Assembly: GCF_000430665.1 (NCBI RefSeq)
Contig: NZ_AUML01000023.1
Coordinates: 1 to 64,000 of the forward strand
Length of the DNA stretch: 64,000 nucleotides
DNA from: Aquimarina muelleri DSM 19832
Lineage (GTDB): Bacteria > Bacteroidota > Bacteroidia > Flavobacteriales > Flavobacteriaceae
Direction of reading: 5' to 3'
The notes under the pieces are model-generated. The model searched no databases. It was not told the DNA's origin and saw nothing but the letters and a program-made list of their open reading frames with translations. This document shows, piece by piece, positions 1-7,277 of the stretch. Position numbers and translations under genes: made by a program. How positions within the stretch are numbered: the first letter of the stretch is position 1; the number at the start of each line of letters is the position of its first letter.

Positions 1-312
1 GAACTCAAACAAGATTTTGGACTAGATAACTTTTGTCTCCAAGATTTTTGGGCTACTGAAGCTTCATTTAGATGTATAATGATGGCTTATAATCTGATGA
101 GTTTGTTCCGACATTTTGCACTAAACCATCATAATCGGGCAACATTAAAAACCTTAAAAGTCTATTGCTTTGCATTAGGAGCTTGGCAGGTTAAACACGC
201 TAATAAAAAGGTGTTGAAGATTGCTTTACCTGCTAAAAAGAGACCTTGGATGGACGGATTATTTAGTCAAATTAAAAATCTGAACCCTCCTTTTGTATAT
301 TCTAACGCATAA
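1..312 (+). CDS. C-terminal end of an IS1380/IS4-type transposase (starts before the window)
   Basis: The frame is open from base 1 and stops at 310-312, giving 103 residues. The blocks DFGLDNF, DFWATEASFR and AYNLMSLFR resemble the region just after the catalytic Glu in DDE transposases of the IS1380 group, and the tail is basic, ending near KKRPWMDG. The first residues may hold the catalytic Glu; the two Asp residues lie outside the window, so completeness cannot be judged. No terminal inverted repeat could be fixed on the right. It marks the left edge of an accessory block. The family assignment is from memory of the motif style. Confidence 0.75.
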   Translation, partial: ELKQDFGLDNFCLQDFWATEASFRCIMMAYNLMSLFRHFALNHHNRATLKTLKVYCFALGAWQVKHANKKVLKIALPAKKRPWMDGLFSQIKNLNPPFVYSNA

Positions 313-631
313 ACTGGGTTGAATAGTTTTTCGAACTTCTTTATTTTTAGTTAAGTCAATCTTCATTGGTAAAAAAAACTTCTCTTTTCAATTCTATTAA
401 TTAGTTCTTGTTTCTTTTAGATAAATGGATAAACTTGAATGTCAATTTGTCATTTTTTTTAGATAAAAAATGACAATAATTATGTTTATTTGGAAATGTT
501 TGTTGCTATTTCAGTAAATTTTATGTGTAAAAATGTCATATACCTATTTTGGTATTTTATTTGTAAATATAACATCGGAATCAATAAAGATTTCAATTTT
601 GAAATAATGTTTAATTTAAAATTTTGTAATT
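313..631. other. Intergenic stretch with one strong inverted repeat
   Basis: No gene is seen here. The stretch is very AT-rich and holds a clear inverted repeat at about 447-476: TTGTCATTTTTT pairs with AAAAAATGACAA across a six-base loop. It could be a bidirectional terminator, the end of the transposon remnant, or an operator for the downstream heat-shock gene. No CIRCE-like element was recognised. The right IS end should lie in the first part of this stretch but was not identified. Confidence 0.5.
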
Positions 632-1108
632 ATGAGCAATTTAGTAAGTGTTCTTAAAAACGGAAGTTTGTCAAACACTAATTCAAATGCAAATTTCCCA
701 TCTATGTCTAATTGGTTAGATGATATCTTTAATAGAGATTTACCATCAGTATTTACCTCAAATTTTAATACTGGAATTTCTTTACCAAAAGTCAATATTA
801 AAGAAACTGCTGATACTTTTATGGTAGAAATGGCTATTCCAGGTTTTAAAAAGTCAGATTTTCATCTAGAACTTGATAATCAGGTATTATCTATTTCGAC
901 AGAAACAAAGGAAGAAAATGAACACAAAGAAGAGAATTATACTCGTAGGGAGTTTGGCTACTCTTCGTTCAAAAGAACCTTTAATTTACCAGAAAGTGTA
1001 AATGATGAAAAGATTAATGCAAATTATAAAGATGGAATTTTAAGTATTCTTTTACCAAAAAAAGAAGAAGCAAAACAAAAGCCAGCCAGAAGCATTAAGG
1101 TTTCATAA
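632..1108 (+). CDS. Small heat shock protein, Hsp20/alpha-crystallin family
   Basis: This 158-residue protein is an ATP-independent holdase that keeps unfolding proteins soluble in the cytoplasm. Residues 1-48 form a flexible N-terminal arm; residues 49-140 form the alpha-crystallin domain, with PKVNIKETADTF, VEMAIPGFKKSDF and the closing block NANYKDGILSILLPKK, where the IxIL-type C-terminal part is typical. The tail ARSIKVS is the usual C-terminal extension. The ATG at 632 is the first in frame and length fits the family. It stands alone on the plus strand, followed by a hairpin at 1139-1168. Function is secure from the domain; stress regulation is assumed, not seen. Confidence 0.95.
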   Translation: MSNLVSVLKNGSLSNTNSNANFPSMSNWLDDIFNRDLPSVFTSNFNTGISLPKVNIKETADTFMVEMAIPGFKKSDFHLELDNQVLSISTETKEENEHKEENYTRREFGYSSFKRTFNLPESVNDEKINANYKDGILSILLPKKEEAKQKPARSIKVS

Positions 1109-1138
1109 TTGTATCACTAAAATTTTATTAAAGTATTG

Positions 1139-1168
1139 ATGATGAGGTTGATTTCTCAGCCTCATCAT
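1139..1168 (+). terminator. Hairpin after hsp20
   Basis: ATGATGAGG at 1139-1147 pairs with CCTCATCAT at 1160-1168 over a 12-base loop. It sits 31 bases past the hsp20 stop. The following sequence (TACTCTTATATT) is only weakly U-rich, so termination strength is uncertain. Confidence 0.55.
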
Positions 1169-1202
1169 TACTCTTATATTAATTATTTACATAGATATTG
1201 TT

Positions 1203-1433
1203 ATGCCAAGAAAGTTTAAACCTGGTGATTGGGTAAAATTAAAAGGGAAAACTTCTACTCCAAAAATGGAAGTGCTTAACTATATTCCAAAAAAGAATTT
1301 ACTTTTTGGTTTGGTTGATAATGATACTTATTTGAAATGTGTTTGGTATAAAAATGGGGAGAGAAAATTAGAAGTTTTCCATCAAGATAGGTTAATAAAA
1401 ATGATTAAAACTGGTGGTTTGTTTAAAGTATAG
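1203..1433 (+). CDS. Small DUF2158/YodC-like protein
   Basis: This 76-residue protein opens with FKPGDWVKLK, a block much like the start of the DUF2158 (YodC) family, and continues with PKMEVLNY and the aromatic VWYKNGERK, which matches that family's Cys/Trp-Phe core. Family members are small, likely beta-barrel proteins of unknown function. No signal peptide or membrane segment is visible. It lies between hsp20 and a lipoprotein gene, all on the plus strand, with a 94-base gap after hsp20. The family call is tentative because the protein is short. Confidence 0.65.
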   Translation: MPRKFKPGDWVKLKGKTSTPKMEVLNYIPKKNLLFGLVDNDTYLKCVWYKNGERKLEVFHQDRLIKMIKTGGLFKV

Positions 1434-1471
1434 CTTTTAATAAATCTTATTTATTAAACTTAAAACTTAAA

Positions 1472-1927
1472 ATGATGAAAATATATATATTAATGTTAGC
1501 TTTATTAAGTGTTAGTTGTAAAGGACAAGAAAACAAAACTAATATAGACGAAGAGCCTAAAGGTACTTGGAAGGTTGATAAAGAATTTGACGAAAACGGA
1601 AATTTAATAAGATATGACAGTATTTATTCTTGGTCATCCGATAATAAGTTTGATAATCTATCATCTATAGATAGAGATAGTTTGATACAATCTTTTAAAT
1701 CAAGGTTTTTTACAAATTTTGAAAAATTTGAAGATGAAGGATTTGAAGATGTTTTTTCTCAAGACTCCCTTTTTAGCGAGCGTTTTTTTAATGACGATTT
1801 TTTTGGAAGTAGTTTTGGAAAAGACTTTATGGATATAGATAAAATACGACAACAAATGATAGTAAAACAAAAGAAGTTTTTAGAAAAATATCAGTCAGAA
1901 TTTATGAAACCTGAAGACGAAAACTAA
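1472..1927 (+). CDS. Acidic putative lipoprotein, no known family
   Basis: The 151-residue product starts with a lipoprotein signal (MMKIYILMLALLSVSC; lipobox LSVSC with Cys16). The mature part is acidic and rich in Phe and Asp/Glu, with repeats such as SLFSERFFNDDFFGSSFGKD. I do not recognise a family. It follows the DUF2158-like gene by 38 bases and could share its transcript. Its stop codon lies inside a rho-independent terminator, so it is the end of that unit. Export to the envelope is inferred from the signal only. Confidence 0.75.
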   Translation: MMKIYILMLALLSVSCKGQENKTNIDEEPKGTWKVDKEFDENGNLIRYDSIYSWSSDNKFDNLSSIDRDSLIQSFKSRFFTNFEKFEDEGFEDVFSQDSLFSERFFNDDFFGSSFGKDFMDIDKIRQQMIVKQKKFLEKYQSEFMKPEDEN

Positions 1928-1946
1928 ATAGTTTTCGTTTTTTTTT
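1918..1946 (+). terminator. Rho-independent terminator overlapping the lipoprotein stop
   Basis: CGAAAACT at 1918-1925 pairs with AGTTTTCG after an AAAT loop, followed by a run of nine or ten T. It ends the plus-strand unit hsp20/DUF2158/lipoprotein. From 1947 to about 2184 nothing gene-like is visible. Confidence 0.85.
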
Positions 1947-2184
1947 AGAGATGGCATATCAAAAAAAGGTGCGATTATAGATACAGTTATTGTAAAGGCT
2001 AAAAATCCAATTGGATAAAAATTAAGTTTTATGGATATGATAATTGATAGAACTATTAATGTAATTGTACAAACAGCTATTATTGCTAAAATTCGATTTG
2101 TTTTTTCTTACTTTTTATGTAAAATTTGTGTTTCAATTTTTTGAGGTTGTTGTTTGGATATTCTTACTAAGGGGGGATTTAGGT

Positions 2185-2245
2185 AAACTTAGCAGAACTG
2201 TTAGAGCTTCGATGTGGTACTAATTACGCGGTTGGGTTATTTGAT
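2185..2245 (+). mobile_element. Decayed group II intron 3' tail (copy F)
   Basis: The stretch aligns base by base with the intron tail at 11174-11235: AAACTTAGCAGAACTG here against AAACTCAGTAGAGCTG there, then the GAGC-type start of domain VI, a stem with TAATTA in the loop, and the end TTTGAT against CTCGAT. Most differences are C-to-T or G-to-A transitions, so this is an old copy. It ends 20 bases from the stop codon of the minus-strand transglutaminase-like gene, the same placement as the other tails in this block. Confidence 0.6.
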
Positions 2246-2265
2246 TAGTTGCGATTTTTGTTTTA

Positions 2266-2901
2266 CTATAATTTGAATTCAGTGATATTTTTTTTAGTAT
2301 CAAAGATATGAGGGTAATGTTCTTTCGCATTTTTTATCATAAACTCTAAAGGAACATCTTTGAAATGCCCATAATCATCAAGGTATTCCATAAAAAGATT
2401 TCCTTCGTCATTAAATTGTTGTAAAAAAGAATTATTTTCTCCATCAAATTCTAAAGGAGAAACATGGCATATTCTACACATAGATTTATTAAAAGCTGGA
2501 GATAGTTTAAGCCATTTATCATTTAAAAAGACATTTACCATTCCGTGTGGTGTTAGCACATTCGTTCCAAATTTTTCCGTCAATCTTTCTACTCCGATAT
2601 GGTTTTTAACTTTCCCTAAATGAAGTCTAGCTGGAATTCCTAAAGCTCGAAGACAAGCAATCAATATTATAGATTTTTCAACGCAATGTCCTTTTGACTT
2701 TTTAGCAATAATACTTGCTTTAAAATTCTCTTTTGAAAAGCTAAGATTATATGGGTCATATCTCCAAGAGTCACGGACTTTTAAATACAAACGTATAGTT
2801 TTTTCTTTTGTAGATAATGATTCTATTTTAAAGTCAGATATGAGTTGTTGAATTTCATCACTTTCATAGTCAAAATAATATGTAGATTCTAAATAATTCA
2901 T
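2266..2901 (-). CDS. Transglutaminase-like (protease-fold) protein
   Basis: The 211-residue protein carries a transglutaminase-like core. The block KGHCVEKSIILIACLRALGIPAR holds the nucleophile Cys and the helix after it, and PHGMVNVFLNDKWLKLSP holds the His. In classical members a catalytic Asp follows (W..LDP); here the equivalent position reads LSP, so the third residue is changed. Many bacterial members act as peptidases or crosslinkers, but the activity here is unknown. No signal peptide is seen. The ATG at 2901 is preferred over a TTG 12 codons upstream. An old intron tail lies 20 bases beyond its stop. Confidence 0.75.
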   Translation of the reverse strand: MNYLESTYYFDYESDEIQQLISDFKIESLSTKEKTIRLYLKVRDSWRYDPYNLSFSKENFKASIIAKKSKGHCVEKSIILIACLRALGIPARLHLGKVKNHIGVERLTEKFGTNVLTPHGMVNVFLNDKWLKLSPAFNKSMCRICHVSPLEFDGENNSFLQQFNDEGNLFMEYLDDYGHFKDVPLEFMIKNAKEHYPHIFDTKKNITEFKL

Positions 2902-3044
2902 TTTTCTATTATTTATGTTTTTGCTTGTAGCCAACAATAGATGTACGTGTATCTTTACAGATATATTTATATACTCATAAATCTAGGGATTTTAGATTAA
3001 TTAGCATCCTTAGGGAATATGGCTCTAGTAGAGTTTCAGAACTT
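2902..3044. other. Short gap before intron remnant A
   Basis: Together with the intron remnant that follows this leaves 335 bases between genes. The part before 3045 is AT-rich and shows no frame, hairpin or recognisable intron sequence; it should hold the promoter of the transglutaminase-like gene, but no clear TAnnTTTG element was fixed. Confidence 0.4.
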
Positions 3045-3224
3045 AATATGTTTTATTATTGGGAGTTAGGTTATCAATTAACGTAACGATTGACTATATA
3101 ATAAAAGCCGTATAAGAGATTGGTGTAGCCTGTCCTGAGCTTGACGAAGGATACGGTGGTACTTCGATAAACTCAGTAGAGCTGAGAGAGGTTTAGGGGT
3201 GAAATACCCCTTTTCTTACTCGAC
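3045..3224 (+). mobile_element. Group II intron remnant, 3' end only (copy A)
   Basis: The copy begins inside the last codons of the intron maturase (NMFYYWELGYQLT, stop at about 3084), matching copy C at 6406-6447. It then runs through a domain V-like part (ATACGGTGGT at 3151-3160) to a domain VI with AGGGGTGAAATACCCCT and the end CTTACTCGAC at 3215-3224, an AY intron end. It is about 90 percent alike to copy C by eye. The Fic gene's stop codon on the minus strand lies 12 bases further. No 5' part of the intron is present. Confidence 0.75.
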
Positions 3225-3236
3225 TGTGTTTTCGTG

Positions 3237-4646
3237 CTATTTGTCTGTCTGTATTATTGATATTAAATGTTTTGAAATTCCCTTTTGGATTCCTTCAATT
3301 ATTTCATTCATAAAATATGATTTGTATTCATTTTCTATTTCAAAAAGAATAGTTTTATTTTTCATAATACCGTCTCCATTTGCATTGGATTCTAAAATTT
3401 TTAATTCATAACCAGATTCTTTCAAATCCAATGAACAAGAAATCTTATAATCCTTTTTCTTTGTGGCAGATTTTAATGACAACATTTTTTTAGCCCATGT
3501 TATATTATTAATTTCTTCTTCTTCTAAATCTTTACCGAATATTTCATATGGTTTTATTTCTACTTCTTTGTCTGCAAACATTCTCGCTGCTCCCATTATT
3601 GAGTTATTTACAGTTTTTGTTTTTCGGTATTTGAAATGGTCAATATGAATTTCATTAGAAGTTTCGGCAAAAAAATCACTGAATTTATTTAATAGCTTAT
3701 TTAGTGGAGACCATAAATCATTATCAATGTGATTAATTAAGTCATAACTGACTTTAGGAGTATTGAATATCTTTGTTTGCGTAAGTTTTTCTCTTTTTAA
3801 AATTTCTATTTGTTTTTCTATATCTCCTAACTCATCAATATCTTCTCCTTTTCCTGCTTTGATGTTAAGTTTTAAAGAGGCAATAGCTTGTTCTTCTACG
3901 TATTCAATTAGGGAAACTAAATCTCCTGTGTCTGCTTTTTGCAGAGCTGTTAAATAAGTTTCTTTGTCTTCTGATTTTATAATTACTATAGGATAATTAT
4001 GCTTTAATAAAATATAGTTCATTAGTAATCTTGAAACGCGACCATTTCCATCATCAAAAGGATGGATACAAACGAATTTGTAATGAAATTCCGCAGCTAA
4101 TTGAACTGGATGAAGCACGTCATTTTTTTCTTGATACCAGTTTAATAAGTCTCTAATTAAAGCAGGAGTTTCTTCTGGAGAAGCATATTCATGTATTTCT
4201 CCATTTTTTAATTGAACACTATTTGGTGAAGTTTTGTACTGCCCAATTTCAATTTTTTTTCGAGTTGGAGTTCCGTTTGGAGAAATAGCATCTTTCCAAA
4301 ATGGTTTTACAAGAATGGTTTTATTTAACTCTTTTATGAATAATTCAGACAATGGGCGTTCATTGTCCTTTGCCATTTCTACAATTTGAGAAAGAGCAAC
4401 ATCGTGAGCTTTCATTTCTTCAATATCACTTACAGGAACATCTCCAGAACTTTTGTCAAAAAAAAGTAAAAGTTGAGTTTGACCGTAAGTCAAAGTGTTT
4501 CCTTCAAGATGATTTGAGTTATAATTAAATTCAAGCCTGACTTTTTTTTGAAGTTTTTTCTGATTTTCTTCAGAAAAGGGAATAAGTTGGTCAAGTTCCG
4601 ACTTTAGCTTATCTATTGTTTGTATATTTTGGGTGTTATAATTCAT
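3237..4646 (-). CDS. Fic family AMPylase-type protein with autoinhibitory motif
   Basis: The 469-residue protein has the full Fic motif HPFDDGNGR at 195-203, the active site that transfers AMP (or another nucleotide moiety) from a nucleotide to target hydroxyl groups. The N-terminal part carries SNHLEGN at 44-50, which fits the inhibitory S/TxxxE(G/N) motif of class II Fic proteins, so the enzyme is probably held inactive by its own helix. Residues 290-469 are an extra C-terminal region I do not recognise. It overlaps by 11 bases the start-proximal Xre regulator gene and is cotranscribed with it. A group II intron tail abuts its 3' end. Target unknown. Confidence 0.92.
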   Translation of the reverse strand: MNYNTQNIQTIDKLKSELDQLIPFSEENQKKLQKKVRLEFNYNSNHLEGNTLTYGQTQLLLFFDKSSGDVPVSDIEEMKAHDVALSQIVEMAKDNERPLSELFIKELNKTILVKPFWKDAISPNGTPTRKKIEIGQYKTSPNSVQLKNGEIHEYASPEETPALIRDLLNWYQEKNDVLHPVQLAAEFHYKFVCIHPFDDGNGRVSRLLMNYILLKHNYPIVIIKSEDKETYLTALQKADTGDLVSLIEYVEEQAIASLKLNIKAGKGEDIDELGDIEKQIEILKREKLTQTKIFNTPKVSYDLINHIDNDLWSPLNKLLNKFSDFFAETSNEIHIDHFKYRKTKTVNNSIMGAARMFADKEVEIKPYEIFGKDLEEEEINNITWAKKMLSLKSATKKKDYKISCSLDLKESGYELKILESNANGDGIMKNKTILFEIENEYKSYFMNEIIEGIQKGISKHLISIIQTDK

Positions 4647-4848
4647 TCTTAGGTATGTTTTTGTTAGAAACGAGTAGGTCTTTTACATCAACCTCTAATA
4701 TTTCGGATATTTTGTATAAATCTTCAATACTTGGTTGTCTTCTATTTTGAACATAAGAATTAATCATATTATAGCTTTTGTCAAGTTTGTCAGAAAGCCA
4801 AGTTTGTTTTATTCCTTTAGATTCAAGTATCTCTTTAATTCTATTCAT
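4636..4848 (-). CDS. Small Xre/Cro-type HTH regulator upstream of fic
   Basis: The 70-residue protein is a single helix-turn-helix domain: IKEILESKGIKQTWLSDKLDKS is helix 1-2, then NMINSYVQNRRQPS is the recognition helix and turn, and LEVDVKDLLVS closes the fold. It is the first gene of a two-gene unit with fic and overlaps it by 11 bases, so it probably represses this unit. No operator was identified upstream of 4848. An HTH/Fic pair resembles toxin-antitoxin layouts, but classical Fic antitoxins (FicA-like) are different proteins, so neutralisation by this one is not implied. Confidence 0.9.
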   Translation of the reverse strand: MNRIKEILESKGIKQTWLSDKLDKSYNMINSYVQNRRQPSIEDLYKISEILEVDVKDLLVSNKNIPKNEL

Positions 4849-4933
4849 TAAATATCATATTATGAGATAAAAATACGTCATTAAATTTGATTCTTGTATA
4901 ATTATAGATTTTTTTACATGAAACACAAAGATG

Positions 4934-5075
4934 ATGGTATGGGAAGCGTACAAATTGGTAAGGAGTAACAAAGGTAGTGCAGGAGTAGATAGGTAGTCCA
5001 GATACGGAGGTACTTCGATAAACTCAGTAGAGCTGTGAGAGGTTTAGGGGTGAAATTCCCCTTTTCCTACTCGAC
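4934..5075 (+). mobile_element. Group II intron remnant with maturase N-terminus joined to 3' tail (copy B)
   Basis: From 4934 the frame reads MVWEAYKLVRSNKGSAGVDR and stops at 4994; this is the conserved start of group II intron reverse transcriptases (V..AY..V..NKGSAGVDG). Everything from there to the end of the maturase is missing. The sequence then jumps to GATACGGAGGT at about 5001-5011 and runs through the shared tail to CCTACTCGAC ending at 5075. The hydrolase gene's stop codon lies 12 bases on. The intron 5' end is not present. This is an internally deleted, dead copy. Confidence 0.75.
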
Positions 5076-5087
5076 TACCAGCAGTTT

Positions 5088-6005
5088 TTATTCCAACATC
5101 CAATTTACTAATTCTTTTTCATTTACTATTGACCAAGAATGTGGATGTCTTTCTCTGTTTGCTCGGTAACCTCGATTTTCTGTGTTTATCAACTCAACAT
5201 TTTTTTGTCCAAATTCGTTTTTTAATTTGTCTGATAATTTTTGAATATAAAATGCATTTAAATCTTCATAATCATTTTTAGCGTATTCTTTCCACCATTT
5301 CAGGTCAGGCTCTGTATAAAGTCTGATTTTTAGTTTTTCTAATCCTTTTAAATTACCAATATTTTCCGTAACTAATGTATAAGGTGAATTTTGTTCGTAA
5401 GCCTTAATACCTTTCGATGGATTTCCAAATTCTTCATCAAACATATTTTTAATCCAAGTAGATTCTTGCATAGATGATTCTGAAAAATTGAGTTTTAAGT
5501 TCTTCTCAGCAGTTCGATAAAGCCCAAGAAGGTCAATTGGTGAATCTACTATAAAAACACCTTTTGGTTGAATTTTGTTATTGCTTTTCACAAGATAATC
5601 ACTAATTAATAAACTGACATTTCCACCACTTGAAAATCCGCCAATAAAAATATTTTTTTTAGACAGATTTTGTTCCTCAATTATTCTTTTTAAATGTTCC
5701 GCTAATTCTTGTTTTTCTTTTTGGTTCAAATATAAAAGTTGATTTAAGTTCATTGCTAAAACTGAAAAGTCGTTTTTTATACTTATTTCTGTAATTTTAA
5801 ATTCGGACAATGTATTTTCGGCGTCACAAGGGAAACAAGGAAATAAAATCAATAATCCTTTTTGATTTTCGGCTTTTATTAATTTAAATTCGTCATTCTT
5901 TATAATTTCAGATTTCGGTTTTTCAGTCCGATTTTTTTCTTCGACTTTTTCTTTGCAAGAAGTCGCAATTAAAAGCAGAATTATAATGTAATTGACGGTT
6001 TTCAT
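5088..6005 (-). CDS. Putative alpha/beta-hydrolase lipoprotein
   Basis: The 305-residue product has a lipoprotein signal (MKTVNYIIILLLIATSC, Cys17), so it is probably anchored in the envelope. The block IFIGGFSSGGNVSLL contains the nucleophile-elbow GFSSGG (GxSxG), and the fold is that of an alpha/beta hydrolase or esterase; HPHSW near the C-terminus may supply the His. The substrate is unknown. It stands alone between two intron remnants: copy B ends 12 bases from its stop and copy C begins after its start. The ATG at 6005 gives a clean signal peptide. Confidence 0.75.
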   Translation of the reverse strand: MKTVNYIIILLLIATSCKEKVEEKNRTEKPKSEIIKNDEFKLIKAENQKGLLILFPCFPCDAENTLSEFKITEISIKNDFSVLAMNLNQLLYLNQKEKQELAEHLKRIIEEQNLSKKNIFIGGFSSGGNVSLLISDYLVKSNNKIQPKGVFIVDSPIDLLGLYRTAEKNLKLNFSESSMQESTWIKNMFDEEFGNPSKGIKAYEQNSPYTLVTENIGNLKGLEKLKIRLYTEPDLKWWKEYAKNDYEDLNAFYIQKLSDKLKNEFGQKNVELINTENRGYRANRERHPHSWSIVNEKELVNWMLE

Positions 6006-6176
6006 AAATTGTGAGCAATTGCTTAATATATGTATTGTAGCGGGGCAAAATGTTACCTAGCCTGCGACATTCTCTGCGCAGATTTTATTCTTTTTTTTAG
6101 CTTTAAAATCACTGCGCCATCATAAATATACAAGAACCAATCGATTAATCACTAATAAGCTATGAACACATATATA
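6006..6176. other. Gap upstream of hydrolase gene
   Basis: No gene is visible. The stretch contains AGCCTGCGACATTCTCTGCGCAG, more GC-rich than its surroundings, and AAATATACAAGAACC, which also occurs near 34433; on the minus strand that gives TATATTTG-like promoter elements. It should hold the hydrolase promoter and the left exon of intron copy C. Confidence 0.35.
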
Positions 6177-6585
6177 GTGTGTGTATCCAGAATGGGTATC
6201 TATTATTTATCGAAGATAAATAATTAATCTAGAGGGTGCAAGTTGGATACATTACTATGGGAAGATAAAGCGTAACTCCCTAAAACCTGTCTTTTATTAC
6301 CTCCATCATCGAATCATTAAATGGATTTTGAACAAGTATAAACGCTTCAAAGGAAGTCGGGTTTTAGCCGTAAAATAGCTAAGGCGTATTACAAGAGATT
6401 ATCCAAATATGTTTTATCATTGGAAGTTAGGTTATCAGTTAACTTAACGATTGGCTACATAATAAAAGCTGTATAAGAGATTGGTATAGCCTGTCCTGAG
6501 CTTGACGAAGAATACGGCGGTACTTCGATAAACTCAGTAGAGCTGTGAGAGGTTTAGGGGTGAAATCCCCCTTTTTTTACTCGAC
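6177..6585 (+). mobile_element. Group II intron remnant with both ends and maturase C-terminus (copy C)
   Basis: The left end GTGTGTGTATCC (6177-6188) matches the left end of copy E (GTGTGTGTCC at 10925) and fits a group II intron 5' end; both continue into a shared block ATCGAAGATAAATAATT. A maturase C-terminus follows (6235-6447), then the domain V-like region and domain VI, ending TTTACTCGAC at 6585. Most of domains I-III and the reverse transcriptase are missing. The higA stop on the minus strand lies 23 bases beyond the end. The combination of maturase and tail makes this the copy that identifies the whole family. Confidence 0.8.
6235..6447 (+). pseudogene. Group II intron maturase C-terminus with in-frame stop
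   Basis: The frame reads GASWIHYYGKIKRNSLKPV, then HHRIIKWILNKYKRFKG, then LRRITRDYPNMFYHWKLGY, ending at TAA 6445-6447. These are the blocks of the maturase-specific (GIIM) domain of intron-encoded proteins (W(I/V)NYYG, R.(L/I).W...KYKR..G). A TAG at 6376-6378 sits where Trp is normal in this family (KAVKWL), so one base change killed it. No start codon and no reverse transcriptase domain are present. Intron splicing from this copy is not possible without a maturase supplied elsewhere. Confidence 0.85.
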
Positions 6586-6607
6586 TAGCCACTGGCTCTT
6601 CTCTTAG

Positions 6608-6964
6608 TTAATAATCTTGAATTAATACTTCCGTTGGAATATGAAGAGTAGTATTCAATTTTCTAATCATATTTAAAGTCAGTTTACGTTTTTTATTCAA
6701 AATCTCACTAACTCTACTTTTAAAGCCAACAACTTCAGCTAAGTCTTTTTGTTTCATTCCCATTTGTTCCATTCGGAATTTAATAGCCTCAATTGGATCA
6801 GGCATTCCAATTGGGAAATTTTCGTTTTCAAATCGGTCAATCAAGATTGAAAGTATTTCAAGTTCGTCTCCTTGTTCAGTTCCTTTTTTTGAATCAAAAA
6901 TTTCCTCAAGTCTTTCGAGTGCATTTTGATAATCTTTTTCGTTTCTAATAGGTACAATATTCAT
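6608..6964 (-). CDS. higA: HigA-type antitoxin with HTH domain
   Basis: The 118-residue protein has an N-terminal helical part (DELEILSILIDRFENENFP) and a C-terminal Xre HTH (FRMEQMGMKQKDLAEVVGFKS, then SEILNKKRKLT). This architecture is that of HigA antitoxins of the COG5499 type, which bind the HigB mRNA interferase and repress their own operon. Unusually for toxin-antitoxin pairs but normal for HigBA, it follows the toxin gene; only two bases separate the toxin stop from its ATG. An intron tail lies 22 bases past its stop. Confidence 0.93.
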   Translation of the reverse strand: MNIVPIRNEKDYQNALERLEEIFDSKKGTEQGDELEILSILIDRFENENFPIGMPDPIEAIKFRMEQMGMKQKDLAEVVGFKSRVSEILNKKRKLTLNMIRKLNTTLHIPTEVLIQDY

Positions 6965-6966
6965 AA

Positions 6967-7260
6967 TCAGATATTATTTGCGTCAATTTTGTCATATTCA
7001 GCGTGAGTACCAATAAATCTTATCCAACAAATTTGAAATTCGAAATTGAACTTCACAATTAATCGATAGTTATTTCCCTTAATATTGTAGACAATTTTGT
7101 TGTCCTTTAAAATACTTGCGCTAGGATATTCACTTTTTAATTCGTTTAAATTATTCCATTCGGATTTCTCGGTTTCTCTATACCACGATTTTAATTGTTC
7201 TTCACAATCAGCGTGTTTTTCCCAAAAATCGCGTAAAGCTCGTTTTGCGATTACTCTCAC
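6967..7260 (-). CDS. higB: HigB-type mRNA interferase toxin (GTG start)
   Basis: The product of 97 residues starts MRVIAKRALRDFWEKHADCEEQ if GTG at 7258-7260 is used, exactly as HigB family proteins begin. It carries the conserved core (YRETEKSEWNNLNELKSEYPSAS, NIKGNNYRLIVKFNFE, IRFIGTHAEYDKI), where the GTHAEYD end is diagnostic. An upstream ATG at 7302 is in frame but would place the promoter and operator inside the gene. HigB cleaves translated mRNA at the ribosome. It is cotranscribed with higA. Confidence 0.92.
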   Translation of the reverse strand: MRVIAKRALRDFWEKHADCEEQLKSWYRETEKSEWNNLNELKSEYPSASILKDNKIVYNIKGNNYRLIVKFNFEFQICWIRFIGTHAEYDKIDANNI

Positions 7261-7277
7261 ATTATAATTGTTTGACG

